A stretch of DNA of 64,000 bases from Pontibacter cellulosilyticus (GTDB lineage: Bacteria > Bacteroidota > Bacteroidia > Cytophagales > Hymenobacteraceae). This document shows, in pieces, positions 17,579-25,869 of the stretch (positions within the stretch are counted from its first letter, which is position 1; each line of letters begins with the position of its first letter). The stretch spans positions 558,001 through 622,000 of the forward strand of contig NZ_JACRVF010000001.1 of assembly GCF_014306105.1 (NCBI RefSeq), in the 5' to 3' direction. Made by a program: the position numbers and the translations under genes. The notes beneath the pieces are model-generated. The model was given only the letters and a program-made list of their open reading frames with translations, did no database searches and had not been told where the DNA came from.

Positions 17579-18964
17579 TTAATCATTGCCTTCAGCAGCA
17601 ATGGCTGACTTGTCTAACGATTTAGCGTCTTTTACGGCTACTTTGGTGCCATCTTTCAATGTTGTGGAAACTGCTCTGAAAGGCCCCACCACTACTTCCT
17701 GCCCCGGCTTAATGCCGCTGATAATTTCTATGTTTTCGAAATCGCTGATGCCGGTTTTAACTTTTACAGTATTAACTGTATTTGTGCCTTTGTCATATAC
17801 AAATACAACCTCTTCTACTTTAACTGGCGCTTTCGGCTTGTCTTCTTCAGTGTTTTGTTCTGCTTCTTCATCTTCTCCTTCTTCAGTTTCCACTTTCTCA
17901 TTTTCATTGGAACGTGTGGTTACAGCAGACAAAGGTACAGATAAAATATTAGGCTTACGCTCTGTAATGATATCAACTGATGCTGTCATGCCTGGTCTGA
18001 AGGGACGTGCATTCGTTTTAGCCAGGTGGTCATAAGACTCATTCAGTAAGCGAATGCGTACTTCAAATTCTGTAACAGCCTCCAAAGTTGCTGCATCTTT
18101 AGCTGTGTTGGCAATGGCCGTAACAACCCCTTTAAATTTCTCGTCTCTGCTGGCGTAAGAATCTACTTCCACTTCAACAGAGTCGCCAAGAGCCACACGG
18201 ATAATGTCGTTTTCATTTACATTAACGCGCACCTCCATATTGTTAAGGTTAGCAATACGCATAATTTCTGTACCGGCCATTTGCGATGTTCCTACCACAC
18301 GCTCACCGCGCTCTACATTAAGCTTTGATACGATACCGCTCACTGGAGCATAGATTGTAGTTTTATTCAGGTTTTCACGGGCGTCTTTTAGGGATGCAAG
18401 CGCATTCTGAATGTTATACTCCGAAGCACGCACGCTCTGGCGCAACGACTCTACTTCCTGCTTAGCCGACTCATAGGTAGCTGCTATCTGCTGCCACTCT
18501 GCCTGTGAAATAACTTTCTGGTCGTAAAGCGATTTATTGCGCTCATAGTTCTGTTTTGCCTGCGTTAAGTTAGCCTGCGCCTGTGCCAGCCTGGCTTTAG
18601 TTTGCGCCAGGTTTGCTCTTGAAGAGTTAACGCTTGCCTGCTGCGCATCTACAAACGACTGATAGTTGTCAGGTCGAATGCGTAACAGAAGCTGGCCTTT
18701 TACTACAGAGTCACCCTCCTCAACGTTCAGTTCAATGATTTCTCCGGAAACATCAGGGCTAATTTTTACTTCTGTTTCAGGCTGAATTTTACCAGATGCA
18801 CTTACTTTTTCAACTATCTCAGTTTTTTTCGCCTCGGCAATCACAACTTCTGTTCCTTCTTCCTTCCCGATCCACCCGGCCATTTTTGCTACAATGATGC
18901 CTATTATCAGTAATACAAGTACACCTGCAATAATAGGGATCAGATTTGATTTTCTTTTAGCCAT
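17579..18964 (-). CDS. HlyD/RND-type periplasmic adaptor subunit
   Basis: A 461-residue membrane-fusion protein that would link an inner-membrane pump to the TolC-like channel encoded just upstream. A single N-terminal TM helix (about residues 9-28) anchors it. A lipoyl/barrel-sandwich half, a long coiled-coil hairpin rich in Ala, Gln and Lys, the second lipoyl half (NKTTIYAPVSGIVSKLNVE) and a beta-barrel follow. A Glu-rich insert is near residue 380. I chose the ATG at 18964 because the longer reading to 19063 has no homology and overlaps tolC. No pump gene lies in the operon. Confidence 0.93.
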   Translation of the reverse strand: MAKRKSNLIPIIAGVLVLLIIGIIVAKMAGWIGKEEGTEVVIAEAKKTEIVEKVSASGKIQPETEVKISPDVSGEIIELNVEEGDSVVKGQLLLRIRPDNYQSFVDAQQASVNSSRANLAQTKARLAQAQANLTQAKQNYERNKSLYDQKVISQAEWQQIAATYESAKQEVESLRQSVRASEYNIQNALASLKDARENLNKTTIYAPVSGIVSKLNVERGERVVGTSQMAGTEIMRIANLNNMEVRVNVNENDIIRVALGDSVEVEVDSYASRDEKFKGVVTAIANTAKDAATLEAVTEFEVRIRLLNESYDHLAKTNARPFRPGMTASVDIITERKPNILSVPLSAVTTRSNENEKVETEEGEDEEAEQNTEEDKPKAPVKVEEVVFVYDKGTNTVNTVKVKTGISDFENIEIISGIKPGQEVVVGPFRAVSTTLKDGTKVAVKDAKSLDKSAIAAEGND

Positions 18965-18968
18965 AGTT

Positions 18969-20429
18969 TTACAATGATATGTCTTTGCCTTGGTAGAAAT
19001 CAAGCACTTTTTGCTTGAACGTATACTCATACTTTGCCTGTAGCAGATTAGACTGCGCAGCACGGTAATTGTTAGCGATTATGTTAAAATCGACGGTATT
19101 GATTACTCCGTTGTTTAGGCGCAACTGAGCATTGTTATAGTTTTTCTCAGCTGCCTGTAGTTGTTCTTTTGCTGCATTGTAGCGTCTTTGGGCAGCTAAC
19201 GCATCCACATATGCCTGTTCTATTGTTTGGCGCAGATTATTGCGTTCAATTTCGGCGTTTATCTGTGCGTCCTGTTGCTGCAGCTTTGCCCGTTGCACAT
19301 TGTTTCTCACCTGTAGCCCGTTAAGAATAGGTACCTGCAAAGAAAAGCCAAAATTCTTGCCGACACCGTCTTTCAACTGATCAAGGTACTCGTAAGTTTC
19401 CCTTCTGAAAGTTGTGGTAGGTGTATAAATAATGAATGGGTCTGTACCTTCAGAGTCGGAGAAACCGATAGTAGTCTGCCTTAAAGCACCTGATTCAGGA
19501 AACCTGAAATCACGGGCACTTGAATAGAATGTGTTAAGTCCTCCAAACATAGATAGTCGAGGATAAAAACCTCCTCTGGCAAGTTCAAGTCCTTTCTGTG
19601 CACTTAATACTCGTAATTCTGCAGCCTTAATAGCCGGTTGTGTCTGGCTGGCTACATCATACACCTGCTCTAAACTTACGAGCACCGGATCCTGGTCTGG
19701 TTCCGGAATATCGGGCACCTCTATATTAAAGTCTTTATTAGCCGGCAGGTTAAGCAACTGCTTAAGTGTAAGCCTGGAAAGGTCGCGCTGGTTTTCAGCA
19801 TTTATCAGATCCAGATCATCGGCAGCTAACTGAGACTCCAAATCCAGCACAGCATTTTCGGCTACACTTCCAGCCTTGAACAGAATTCGTGTTCTGTTTA
19901 GCTGTTGGTTTGTTAAGTCTTTAGTTTGAGTAGACAGCTTTACCAGTTCTTCGGCAAAAAGTATGTTTAAGAAAGAGGTAATTAGCTGAATAGTAATATC
20001 GTTTTGCAGAGACAAGTACTCCTGCTCCGATGCCTGAAGTTCTAACTCGTTTTGTTTAATAGCATTTACACGTTGTAAACCTAGAAACAGTGGCAGGTTA
20101 GCACCCAGCTGGAAGCTGTTTGTCTGGCTGCTTTCTGAACGAAGGTCCTGTGTGGTAGGGTCGACATAGGTACCAAAGTTAAAGTTATAGGATGAACTAC
20201 CATTTAGCGAAGGCAGTCTATCGAACTTAGATTGCTTTAGATCAATCCTGTTTCCTTCTTTAATCAGAAAGCTTCGTCTTACCTGTAAGTTATTCGCCTT
20301 GGCATAATTCACTGCTTCCTGTAACGACCAGGTACCATCGGTAGGCGCTTGTTGTGCAAAGCCTTCGGTAATGCCGGCAGAGCTGGCTAGTCCGAGGGCA
20401 AGCAGTAAAATTCTGGAGGTTTTTTTCAT
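18969..20429 (-). CDS. TolC family outer-membrane efflux channel
   Basis: A 486-residue outer-membrane channel protein of the TolC/OEP family. A signal peptide covers residues 1-25 (cut near GFAQQAP). Two OEP repeats, each with long coiled-coil helices, follow (LQEAVNYAKANNLQVRRS in the first). The end of the protein shows the usual NNYRAAQSNLLQAKYEY helix. Four bases separate its stop from the adaptor start, so the two are one unit. The transported substrate is unknown. Confidence 0.93.
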   Translation of the reverse strand: MKKTSRILLLALGLASSAGITEGFAQQAPTDGTWSLQEAVNYAKANNLQVRRSFLIKEGNRIDLKQSKFDRLPSLNGSSSYNFNFGTYVDPTTQDLRSESSQTNSFQLGANLPLFLGLQRVNAIKQNELELQASEQEYLSLQNDITIQLITSFLNILFAEELVKLSTQTKDLTNQQLNRTRILFKAGSVAENAVLDLESQLAADDLDLINAENQRDLSRLTLKQLLNLPANKDFNIEVPDIPEPDQDPVLVSLEQVYDVASQTQPAIKAAELRVLSAQKGLELARGGFYPRLSMFGGLNTFYSSARDFRFPESGALRQTTIGFSDSEGTDPFIIYTPTTTFRRETYEYLDQLKDGVGKNFGFSLQVPILNGLQVRNNVQRAKLQQQDAQINAEIERNNLRQTIEQAYVDALAAQRRYNAAKEQLQAAEKNYNNAQLRLNNGVINTVDFNIIANNYRAAQSNLLQAKYEYTFKQKVLDFYQGKDISL

Positions 20430-20444
20430 AGTAACTATCTGTTA

Positions 20445-21122
20445 TTAAAGATCTATGTTCGGTATATAAACCACGTGCTTCACCCAGCTAAGCTGCTTCA
20501 GGTAGTCGAGGGTAATGGGTTTTATGCCAGAGTCCATCTCTATAAACTGGCGAGCTAACTCATTTCTTCCTTTGCGCGAAACGTTCATCGTCGCAATGTT
20601 GCAATCGTCGTGGGCTAAAACAGAAGCTATAAAAGCTATACTTCCGCGCACGTCGTCTGCATCAATGATCAGGGTATGAAGTGTAGCGGAGAAATTAGCT
20701 GTAAAGCCGTCCACTTCTACAATTTTGATTACACCGCCTCCCCTGCTCTGGCCGATTACTTCAACTTGTCTGTCGCCAGCTTTTAGGTTAAGCTTTATGG
20801 TATTGGGGTGCATGGTAGAGGCATTGCCTACAGATTTAAAAGTATACTTTAGTCCACGCTCTTTAGCATGGTCAAAAGCATCTTTAATGCGCTTATCGTC
20901 GGTTTTGAAATCCAGCAATCCGGCAACAATAGCACGATCGCTACCGTGCCCTTCGTATGTTCGGGCAAAAGAATTGTAAAAGGTGATGATGGCCTCTTCA
21001 GGAGCGGCGCCAAGTATACGAATGGCAGCGCGTGCAATGCGCACTACACCAGCTGTATGTGAACTTGAGGGGCCAATCATTACTGGTCCAATCATATCAA
21101 AAACACTGCTTTTCTCTGCCAT
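20445..21122 (-). CDS. sdaAB: L-serine ammonia-lyase, beta subunit
   Basis: The beta chain of the two-subunit iron-sulfur L-serine dehydratase, which turns serine into pyruvate and ammonia. The 225 residues show SSVFDMIGPVMIGPSSSHTA, the hallmark of the domain, then FYNSFARTYEGHGSDRAIVA. A C-terminal ACT-like domain begins around residue 150 (HTLIIDADDVRGSIAFI), which may bind serine. The alpha chain with the Fe-S cysteines is not in this window. The ATG at 21122 is 15 bp before the tolC unit in transcript order, so it heads that set. Confidence 0.94.
   Translation of the reverse strand: MAEKSSVFDMIGPVMIGPSSSHTAGVVRIARAAIRILGAAPEEAIITFYNSFARTYEGHGSDRAIVAGLLDFKTDDKRIKDAFDHAKERGLKYTFKSVGNASTMHPNTIKLNLKAGDRQVEVIGQSRGGGVIKIVEVDGFTANFSATLHTLIIDADDVRGSIAFIASVLAHDDCNIATMNVSRKGRNELARQFIEMDSGIKPITLDYLKQLSWVKHVVYIPNIDL
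20840..20849. repeat. palindromic fusion of the heptamer (AAGTATACTT)
   Basis: Here two facing heptamers overlap to give a perfect 10-base palindrome inside sdaAB. A second such site is at 45684-45693 inside the DUF2268 gene. Confidence 0.6.
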
Positions 21123-21416
21123 GGATGTTTAAGGTCGGATAAGTATAGAAAAAACCAAATTTAAGCATTAACTATCAGCTTTACTCTATTTATTAGCTAA
21201 AATAGCTTTATTTATACAATAACAGGTGTTTTTTCTACGAACACGGCCTATATTTCTAGTAAGCTGGATATTCTATGGACGAGATTTGTAACTGATCTTT
21301 TCAACCTCCAAAATAATTGCTAGTATGGCCTATTGCTGATTTTAATCATTCTTGACTAGTTTTTATTTACTTAATTTGCGCATTGTCTTTAATCAATCAT
21401 CCGTAAAACGTTTTAG

Positions 21417-22382
21417 ATGGAGCATACATTTAAACCTGAAGTACTGGAGCAGTTAAGGAGGCTGGAAGAAAAGTATGTGCCGCTGGGGCAGGATTTGGCT
21501 GCGTACCTGGAGGGGCTTTACTATACAAACTTCCTTAACTATTGGGATTATATCCACCTCGATACCCTGTTAAGCCTGCAAAACCCGCGCACTAATATTC
21601 CGGATGAAAAGATATTTATTATCTATCACCAGATAACGGAGCTATACTTTAAGCTATGCCTTGAGGAATATCGTCAAATAGCTGAGGACAAGAATATTAA
21701 CGTTGATGTGCTCACTAAACGCGTGAAGCGCATAAACCGCTACTTCGATAACCTGATCAATTCATTTGATGTGATGGTTGACGGCATGGACCCGAAGCAG
21801 TTTCTACAGTTCAGGATGGCGTTGATGCCAGCCAGCGGCTTTCAGTCGGCACAGTACCGTATGATCGAGATAGCTTCTACTGACCTACGTAACTTAGTGG
21901 CAAAAGACAAAAGAGCCGTGCTTGGCCTGCAAAGCACCCAAGAGGAAATGATTGGTTGTATTTACTGGAAAGAAGGCGCCACCGAGGTAGCCTCTGGCGC
22001 TAAAACCCTTACTTTGCTGCAGTTTGAGGAGAAGTATACCGATCAGCTTATAAAGTTTGCAAAGCAGTACGAGCACACCAATATCTGGAGCATTTACAAG
22101 CGTTTGCCGGAAGAGCAGCAGCAGGATGCCAAGCTCAAGAAGGCCATGCGCGCACTCGATAGCAACGTGAACGTGAACTGGCCGTTGATGCACTACAAGT
22201 CTGCGGTACGTTACCTGCAACGCGACCCGGAGGTGATTGCAGCTACTGGCGGAACAAACTGGCAGAAATACCTGCCTCCAAAATTCCAGAAGCGTATTTT
22301 CTACCCTGAGTTCTGGGATAACCAGGAAGTGGAAGAATGGGGCAAAGGCTGGGTAGATAAGGTGCTGAACGGAGATATATAA
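21417..22382 (+). CDS. tryptophan 2,3-dioxygenase family protein
   Basis: A heme-dependent dioxygenase that opens the indole ring of tryptophan to N-formylkynurenine, the first step of the kynurenine route. The 321 residues show NFLNYWDYIHLDTLLSLQ, a Y-W-D-Y-x-x-L-D motif of the family, then DEKIFIIYHQITELYFKL, the heme-pocket helix with the substrate-contacting region. FRMALMPASGFQSAQYRMIE is another family stretch. No other kynurenine gene is nearby. TDO is well supported; whether tryptophan is the true substrate is inference. Confidence 0.9.
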   Translation: MEHTFKPEVLEQLRRLEEKYVPLGQDLAAYLEGLYYTNFLNYWDYIHLDTLLSLQNPRTNIPDEKIFIIYHQITELYFKLCLEEYRQIAEDKNINVDVLTKRVKRINRYFDNLINSFDVMVDGMDPKQFLQFRMALMPASGFQSAQYRMIEIASTDLRNLVAKDKRAVLGLQSTQEEMIGCIYWKEGATEVASGAKTLTLLQFEEKYTDQLIKFAKQYEHTNIWSIYKRLPEEQQQDAKLKKAMRALDSNVNVNWPLMHYKSAVRYLQRDPEVIAATGGTNWQKYLPPKFQKRIFYPEFWDNQEVEEWGKGWVDKVLNGDI

Positions 22383-22518
22383 TCTCTAATTGAATTGGTT
22401 GAGTGTTTGACTGTTGAATACCTTCACAAAAAGTGATAGTATAAAACCTGCTTCATGTATATCATCACAGTGTCTCGCAAACTTTAGGCATCTTTTTTAC
22501 GGAAGATTGAATTTGCAT

Positions 22519-22526
22519 TACCTTTG
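22519..22526 (+). promoter_or_regulatory. -7 box TACCTTTG before the flavoprotein
   Basis: TACCTTTG, an exact TAnnTTTG match, sits 90 bp before the ATG at 22616. No good -33 element at the right distance, only a T-run at 22493. Confidence 0.45.
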
Positions 22527-22615
22527 TATTGTTTAATCCCTACTGTAGCTGAAACAACACATCAGCAACTAAATAATTAAAACCGGTTTAAGGCTAACTA
22601 CCTTACCCACACTTT

Positions 22616-24196
22616 ATGAGAAAAAAAGAACTTGATCTGGTGTTCACACCAGAGGTTGCCTTTGATGCAGCACTGTTAGAGCATGAAATCCTAAAAAGTG
22701 CCCGAGTAAATCCTGATGATATAAAGTATGTGCACCGCGTAAAGCGATCTATCGATGCGCGAGGCCGACAGGTGTTGGTTCGTGTACGTGCAGATATTTA
22801 CCTGGATACCCCTCCTGCTGATGTCATCTCTCCTACCTATACTTACCCTGATGTAAGTAAAGCAAAGCAAATTATTATTGTAGGTGCCGGACCAGCTGGT
22901 TTGTTTGCCGCCCTGCGCTGCATCGAACTTGGCCTTAAACCTGTTGTGCTGGAGCGTGGTAAAGATGTCAGAAGTCGCCGCCGAGATCTGGCAGCCATAA
23001 ATAAAGAGCACAAGGTAAACCCGGATTCCAATTACTGTTTTGGTGAGGGTGGTGCAGGCACATACTCTGACGGTAAGTTGTACACCCGTTCCAAAAAGCG
23101 AGGCGACTTACAGCGTATACTTCAGATACTGGTACAGCACGGTGCCACACCAGATATTCTCTTTGATGCGCACCCGCACATCGGCACTAACAAGCTACCT
23201 AAGATTATAGAAGCAATTCGCGAAACAGTTCGGGAAGCAGGCGGAGAAGTACATTTTGACAAGCGCGTTTCTGATTTTATACTTGAGGATGAAGAAATGC
23301 GCGGTGTTGTTTCGGCCGATGGTCAAACCTACTTAGGTGAGTCGGTTATACTTGCCACCGGCCACAGTGCCCGCGATATTTTCGAGCTGCTGCACGAGAA
23401 AGGCATTACCATAGAGGCTAAGCCATTTGCCATGGGCGTGCGCGTAGAGCACCAGCAAAGCCTGATCGATAGCATACAGTATAAATGCGAAGACCGTGGA
23501 CCATATTTGCCGGCATCTTCTTATGCTCTGGTGCATCAAACGCATTACAAGGGCAGGCAGCGTGGTATCTTCTCGTTCTGTATGTGCCCGGGCGGGTTTA
23601 TTGTGCCTTCAGCAACAGCTCCCGGCGAGGTGGTGGTGAATGGTATGTCGCCAAGCCGCCGAGACTCTAGATTCTCCAATTCTGGAATTGTAGTGGCCAT
23701 TGAACTGGAAGATATGGAACTGGAGAAGTATGGCCCATTGGCTGGATTGCGAATGCAGCAGGCACTTGAGCAGAAAGCATGCGAAATGGCAGGCAATACG
23801 CAGGCTGCACCGGCACAATTGCTAAAAGACTTTACAGAGCGCAGGGTAAGCAAGCAACTGCTGGATACATCATACCAGCCCGGTTTGGTGTCTATGGACA
23901 TGAACGAGGTTTTTTCTGAGGATATGGCTTATCGTTTGCGTGAGGGTTTTAAAGCTTTTGGCAGTAAAATGCGTGGTTATTTAACGAACGAGGCGCAGAT
24001 TGTGGGAGTAGAAAGCCGTACCTCCTCTCCTGTTCGTATTCCCCGCGACCGCGATACACTTGAGCATACCCAAATAAAGCGTTTTTACCCATGCGGCGAA
24101 GGTGCAGGTTATGCAGGAGGTATCGTTTCTGCGGCAATGGATGGAGAAAGATGTGCGGAAATGGCAGCTGTGAAAGCGGGTGTTAGCATCCGCTAA
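22616..24196 (+). CDS. COG2509-type FAD-dependent dehydrogenase
   Basis: A 526-residue flavoprotein. An N-terminal domain of about 80 residues precedes the FAD-binding loop IIVGAGPAGLFAALR near residue 85. LERGKDVRSRRRD, FGEGGAGTYSDGKLYTR, ILATGHSARDIF and a C-terminal FYPCGEGAGYAGGI follow. These are the marks of the uncharacterised COG2509 family, found widely in bacteria. The reaction is unknown. It stands alone between the dioxygenase and the CoA-binding gene, with a 233-bp gap before it. Confidence 0.88.
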   Translation: MRKKELDLVFTPEVAFDAALLEHEILKSARVNPDDIKYVHRVKRSIDARGRQVLVRVRADIYLDTPPADVISPTYTYPDVSKAKQIIIVGAGPAGLFAALRCIELGLKPVVLERGKDVRSRRRDLAAINKEHKVNPDSNYCFGEGGAGTYSDGKLYTRSKKRGDLQRILQILVQHGATPDILFDAHPHIGTNKLPKIIEAIRETVREAGGEVHFDKRVSDFILEDEEMRGVVSADGQTYLGESVILATGHSARDIFELLHEKGITIEAKPFAMGVRVEHQQSLIDSIQYKCEDRGPYLPASSYALVHQTHYKGRQRGIFSFCMCPGGFIVPSATAPGEVVVNGMSPSRRDSRFSNSGIVVAIELEDMELEKYGPLAGLRMQQALEQKACEMAGNTQAAPAQLLKDFTERRVSKQLLDTSYQPGLVSMDMNEVFSEDMAYRLREGFKAFGSKMRGYLTNEAQIVGVESRTSSPVRIPRDRDTLEHTQIKRFYPCGEGAGYAGGIVSAAMDGERCAEMAAVKAGVSIR

Positions 24197-24231
24197 CTCA
24201 ATTTTCCATATTTTAGCCACATTATACTTAC

Positions 24232-24249
24232 TTAGCCCGTAAAGTATAA
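24232..24249. repeat. facing pair of the heptamer after the flavoprotein gene
   Basis: TTATACTT at 24232-24239 and AAGTATAA at 24242-24249 can pair as an 8-bp stem; the loop of only two to three bases makes folding tight. It lies 36 bp after the stop codon of the FAD dehydrogenase gene. Confidence 0.45.
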
Positions 24250-24322
24250 GCGTACAGCCCTGATGAGTGTTAAAGAAGAGGACTGTGCAAGTTTAAAATG
24301 TATTTCCATTAAAATTATATTA

Positions 24323-24685
24323 ATGAAAAAGACAGTAGTAGTTGGTGCCACCGATAATCCAACACGTTATGCTTACAAAGCTGTACACCGCTTGCAGCAG
24401 CATGGGCATGAAGTAGTTCCGGTTGGCATTCGAAAATCTGAAGTTGGCGGTAAACCGATCGTCACTGATCTAAGCCAACCCATAGAAGAGGTAGATACAG
24501 TTACATTGTATGTTGGCCCAAGAAATCAGCCTTACTGGTACGATTATATTCTTTCGCTAAAGCCTAAGCGTATAATCTTTAATCCGGGCACAGAGAACCA
24601 TGAACTGGAGCAAATGGCAGCTGATGCCAACATAGAAACGCTGCACCACTGCACGTTGGTAATGCTGGCTACGGATAGCTATTAA
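24323..24685 (+). CDS. CoA-binding (YccU-like) domain protein
   Basis: A 120-residue single-domain protein of the CoA-binding/YccU type. MKKTVVVGATDNPTRYAYKA is the Rossmann strand with the dinucleotide-like loop. IIFNPGTENHELEQMAADANI and the C-terminal HHCTLVML are conserved in the family. I set the start at the ATG 24323, since the longer frame from 24263 adds 20 residues with no family match. Its physiological role is unknown. A terminator follows at 24787. Confidence 0.88.
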   Translation: MKKTVVVGATDNPTRYAYKAVHRLQQHGHEVVPVGIRKSEVGGKPIVTDLSQPIEEVDTVTLYVGPRNQPYWYDYILSLKPKRIIFNPGTENHELEQMAADANIETLHHCTLVMLATDSY

Positions 24686-24786
24686 AATTTTTTTATTATT
24701 TTTTCTTTATGCTATAACCTGGCTTAAAGTGCACCGTATAAATAAGAGAAATCAAGCAGATGGCATTTGTTGTCTATGCTTTGAAA

Positions 24787-24811
24787 GAAGGAATCTGATG
24801 AAGATTCCTTC
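24787..24811 (+). terminator. terminator downstream of the CoA-binding gene
   Basis: GAAGGAATCT...AGATTCCTTC, a 10-bp stem with a 5-base loop, then TTTTATTTT. Confidence 0.85.
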
Positions 24812-24838
24812 TTTTATTTTAAGGCCAGCCTATAACCT

Positions 24839-24871
24839 AAAATCCCCTGTAGGAACACTACAGGGGATTTT
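24839..24871 (-). terminator. terminator of the SDR/ABC side (minus)
   Basis: AAAATCCCCTGTAG...CTACAGGGGATTTT, a 14-bp perfect stem, 16 bp past the stop codon of the SDR at 24887. Confidence 0.85.
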
Positions 24872-24886
24872 AATATTTTATACTTA

Positions 24887-25717
24887 CTACAGTTTGCTTT
24901 GCTTCCATTCACCTTCGTCTTCTTCCATCTGGTATCGCATACTTGCAGCCAGGGCTGTATCAGGAATAACGTTAGAGCTTGTAGCCTGCAGCTTAGACAT
25001 AAGGCCGGAAACAATTTTAACTTCACCGCTCATCAGCGCTTTATAGCCGTCACGCGCCACCTCTGCCGGATCTAACAGGTCGCCGTGTGCTGCTCTAGTA
25101 TGAGCGGCGCCAGCTCTCCTGAAGAACATCGTATTACTCGCCCCCGGGCAAAGTGCCGTTACTGTTATGCCTGTATCCTTAAGTTCGTTAGAGAGTGCCT
25201 CAGAAAATGAAAGTATAAAAGCCTTTGTAGCGCCATAAATAGCCATTAGCGGCGAAGGCATAAAGGATACAATGGAAGCAACATTCAGAATCTTGCCATC
25301 TCCACGTTGCTTCATCTCTTTCAGGAAGTGTTTAGTAAGTTCTACCGGCGTATTTACGTTTAGCTGAATAATAGCCTGCTCCCGCTCCAGGTCTGTTTCC
25401 TCAAATGGACCGTGTACTCCGGCACCGGCATTATTTACTAAGATATCTACATGAATGCCGCTGTCTTTTACCTGCTGGTATACTTCTGAGGCTACTCCTG
25501 GCTCAGATAAGTCTGCTGTAATAACAGAAACCTGTTCTAGTTGATGTTCGTCTTGTAACTGGTAACCTAACCTTCTTAACCGTTCTGTGCTTCTGGCAAC
25601 AAGAATCAGGTTATAGCCGTCTTTGGCAAAAAGCTTGGCAAATTCCATCCCAAAACCATTGGATGCCCCTGTAATAAGTACAGTTTTCTCTTTATTTTCC
25701 TCTCGCTTTGTCTTCAT
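24887..25717 (-). CDS. SDR-family oxidoreductase (DltE/YbbO-like)
   Basis: A 276-residue short-chain dehydrogenase of the COG0300 type. TGASNGFG is at residues 16-23 and NNAGAGVHG in the middle. Catalytic SIVSF...AIYGATK contains the Ser, Tyr and Lys. The C-terminal part is less conserved. E. coli has an SDR (ybbO) close to tesA-ybbAB, and a similar gene order is present here, but I cannot show that this SDR is the ybbO counterpart. Confidence 0.92.
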   Translation of the reverse strand: MKTKREENKEKTVLITGASNGFGMEFAKLFAKDGYNLILVARSTERLRRLGYQLQDEHQLEQVSVITADLSEPGVASEVYQQVKDSGIHVDILVNNAGAGVHGPFEETDLEREQAIIQLNVNTPVELTKHFLKEMKQRGDGKILNVASIVSFMPSPLMAIYGATKAFILSFSEALSNELKDTGITVTALCPGASNTMFFRRAGAAHTRAAHGDLLDPAEVARDGYKALMSGEVKIVSGLMSKLQATSSNVIPDTALAASMRYQMEEDEGEWKQSKL

Positions 25718-25813
25718 AAATTATAGTGCATTTTGTGCTTTTTTACCCTAGTATTTACCTTAAAACAGCGCGATTAGTTATAAATGTCATTTCCATATGT
25801 GCACAATAGATAC

Positions 25814-25846
25814 AAAAAAGCCTCACTGCTTTTAGCAATGAGGCTT
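25814..25846 (-). terminator. terminator downstream of the ABC permease
   Basis: On the minus strand, AAAGCCTCATTGC...GCAGTGAGGCTTTTTT, a 13-bp stem with one mismatch, ends 24 bp after the permease stop. Confidence 0.8.
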
Positions 25847-25869
25847 TAGATTATAGTGCAATAAACCAG

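Noticed and set aside
20445..21122. sdaAB as a complete serine dehydratase
   Set aside because: Only the beta-type chain is present; the alpha chain with Fe-S cysteines is not in the window.
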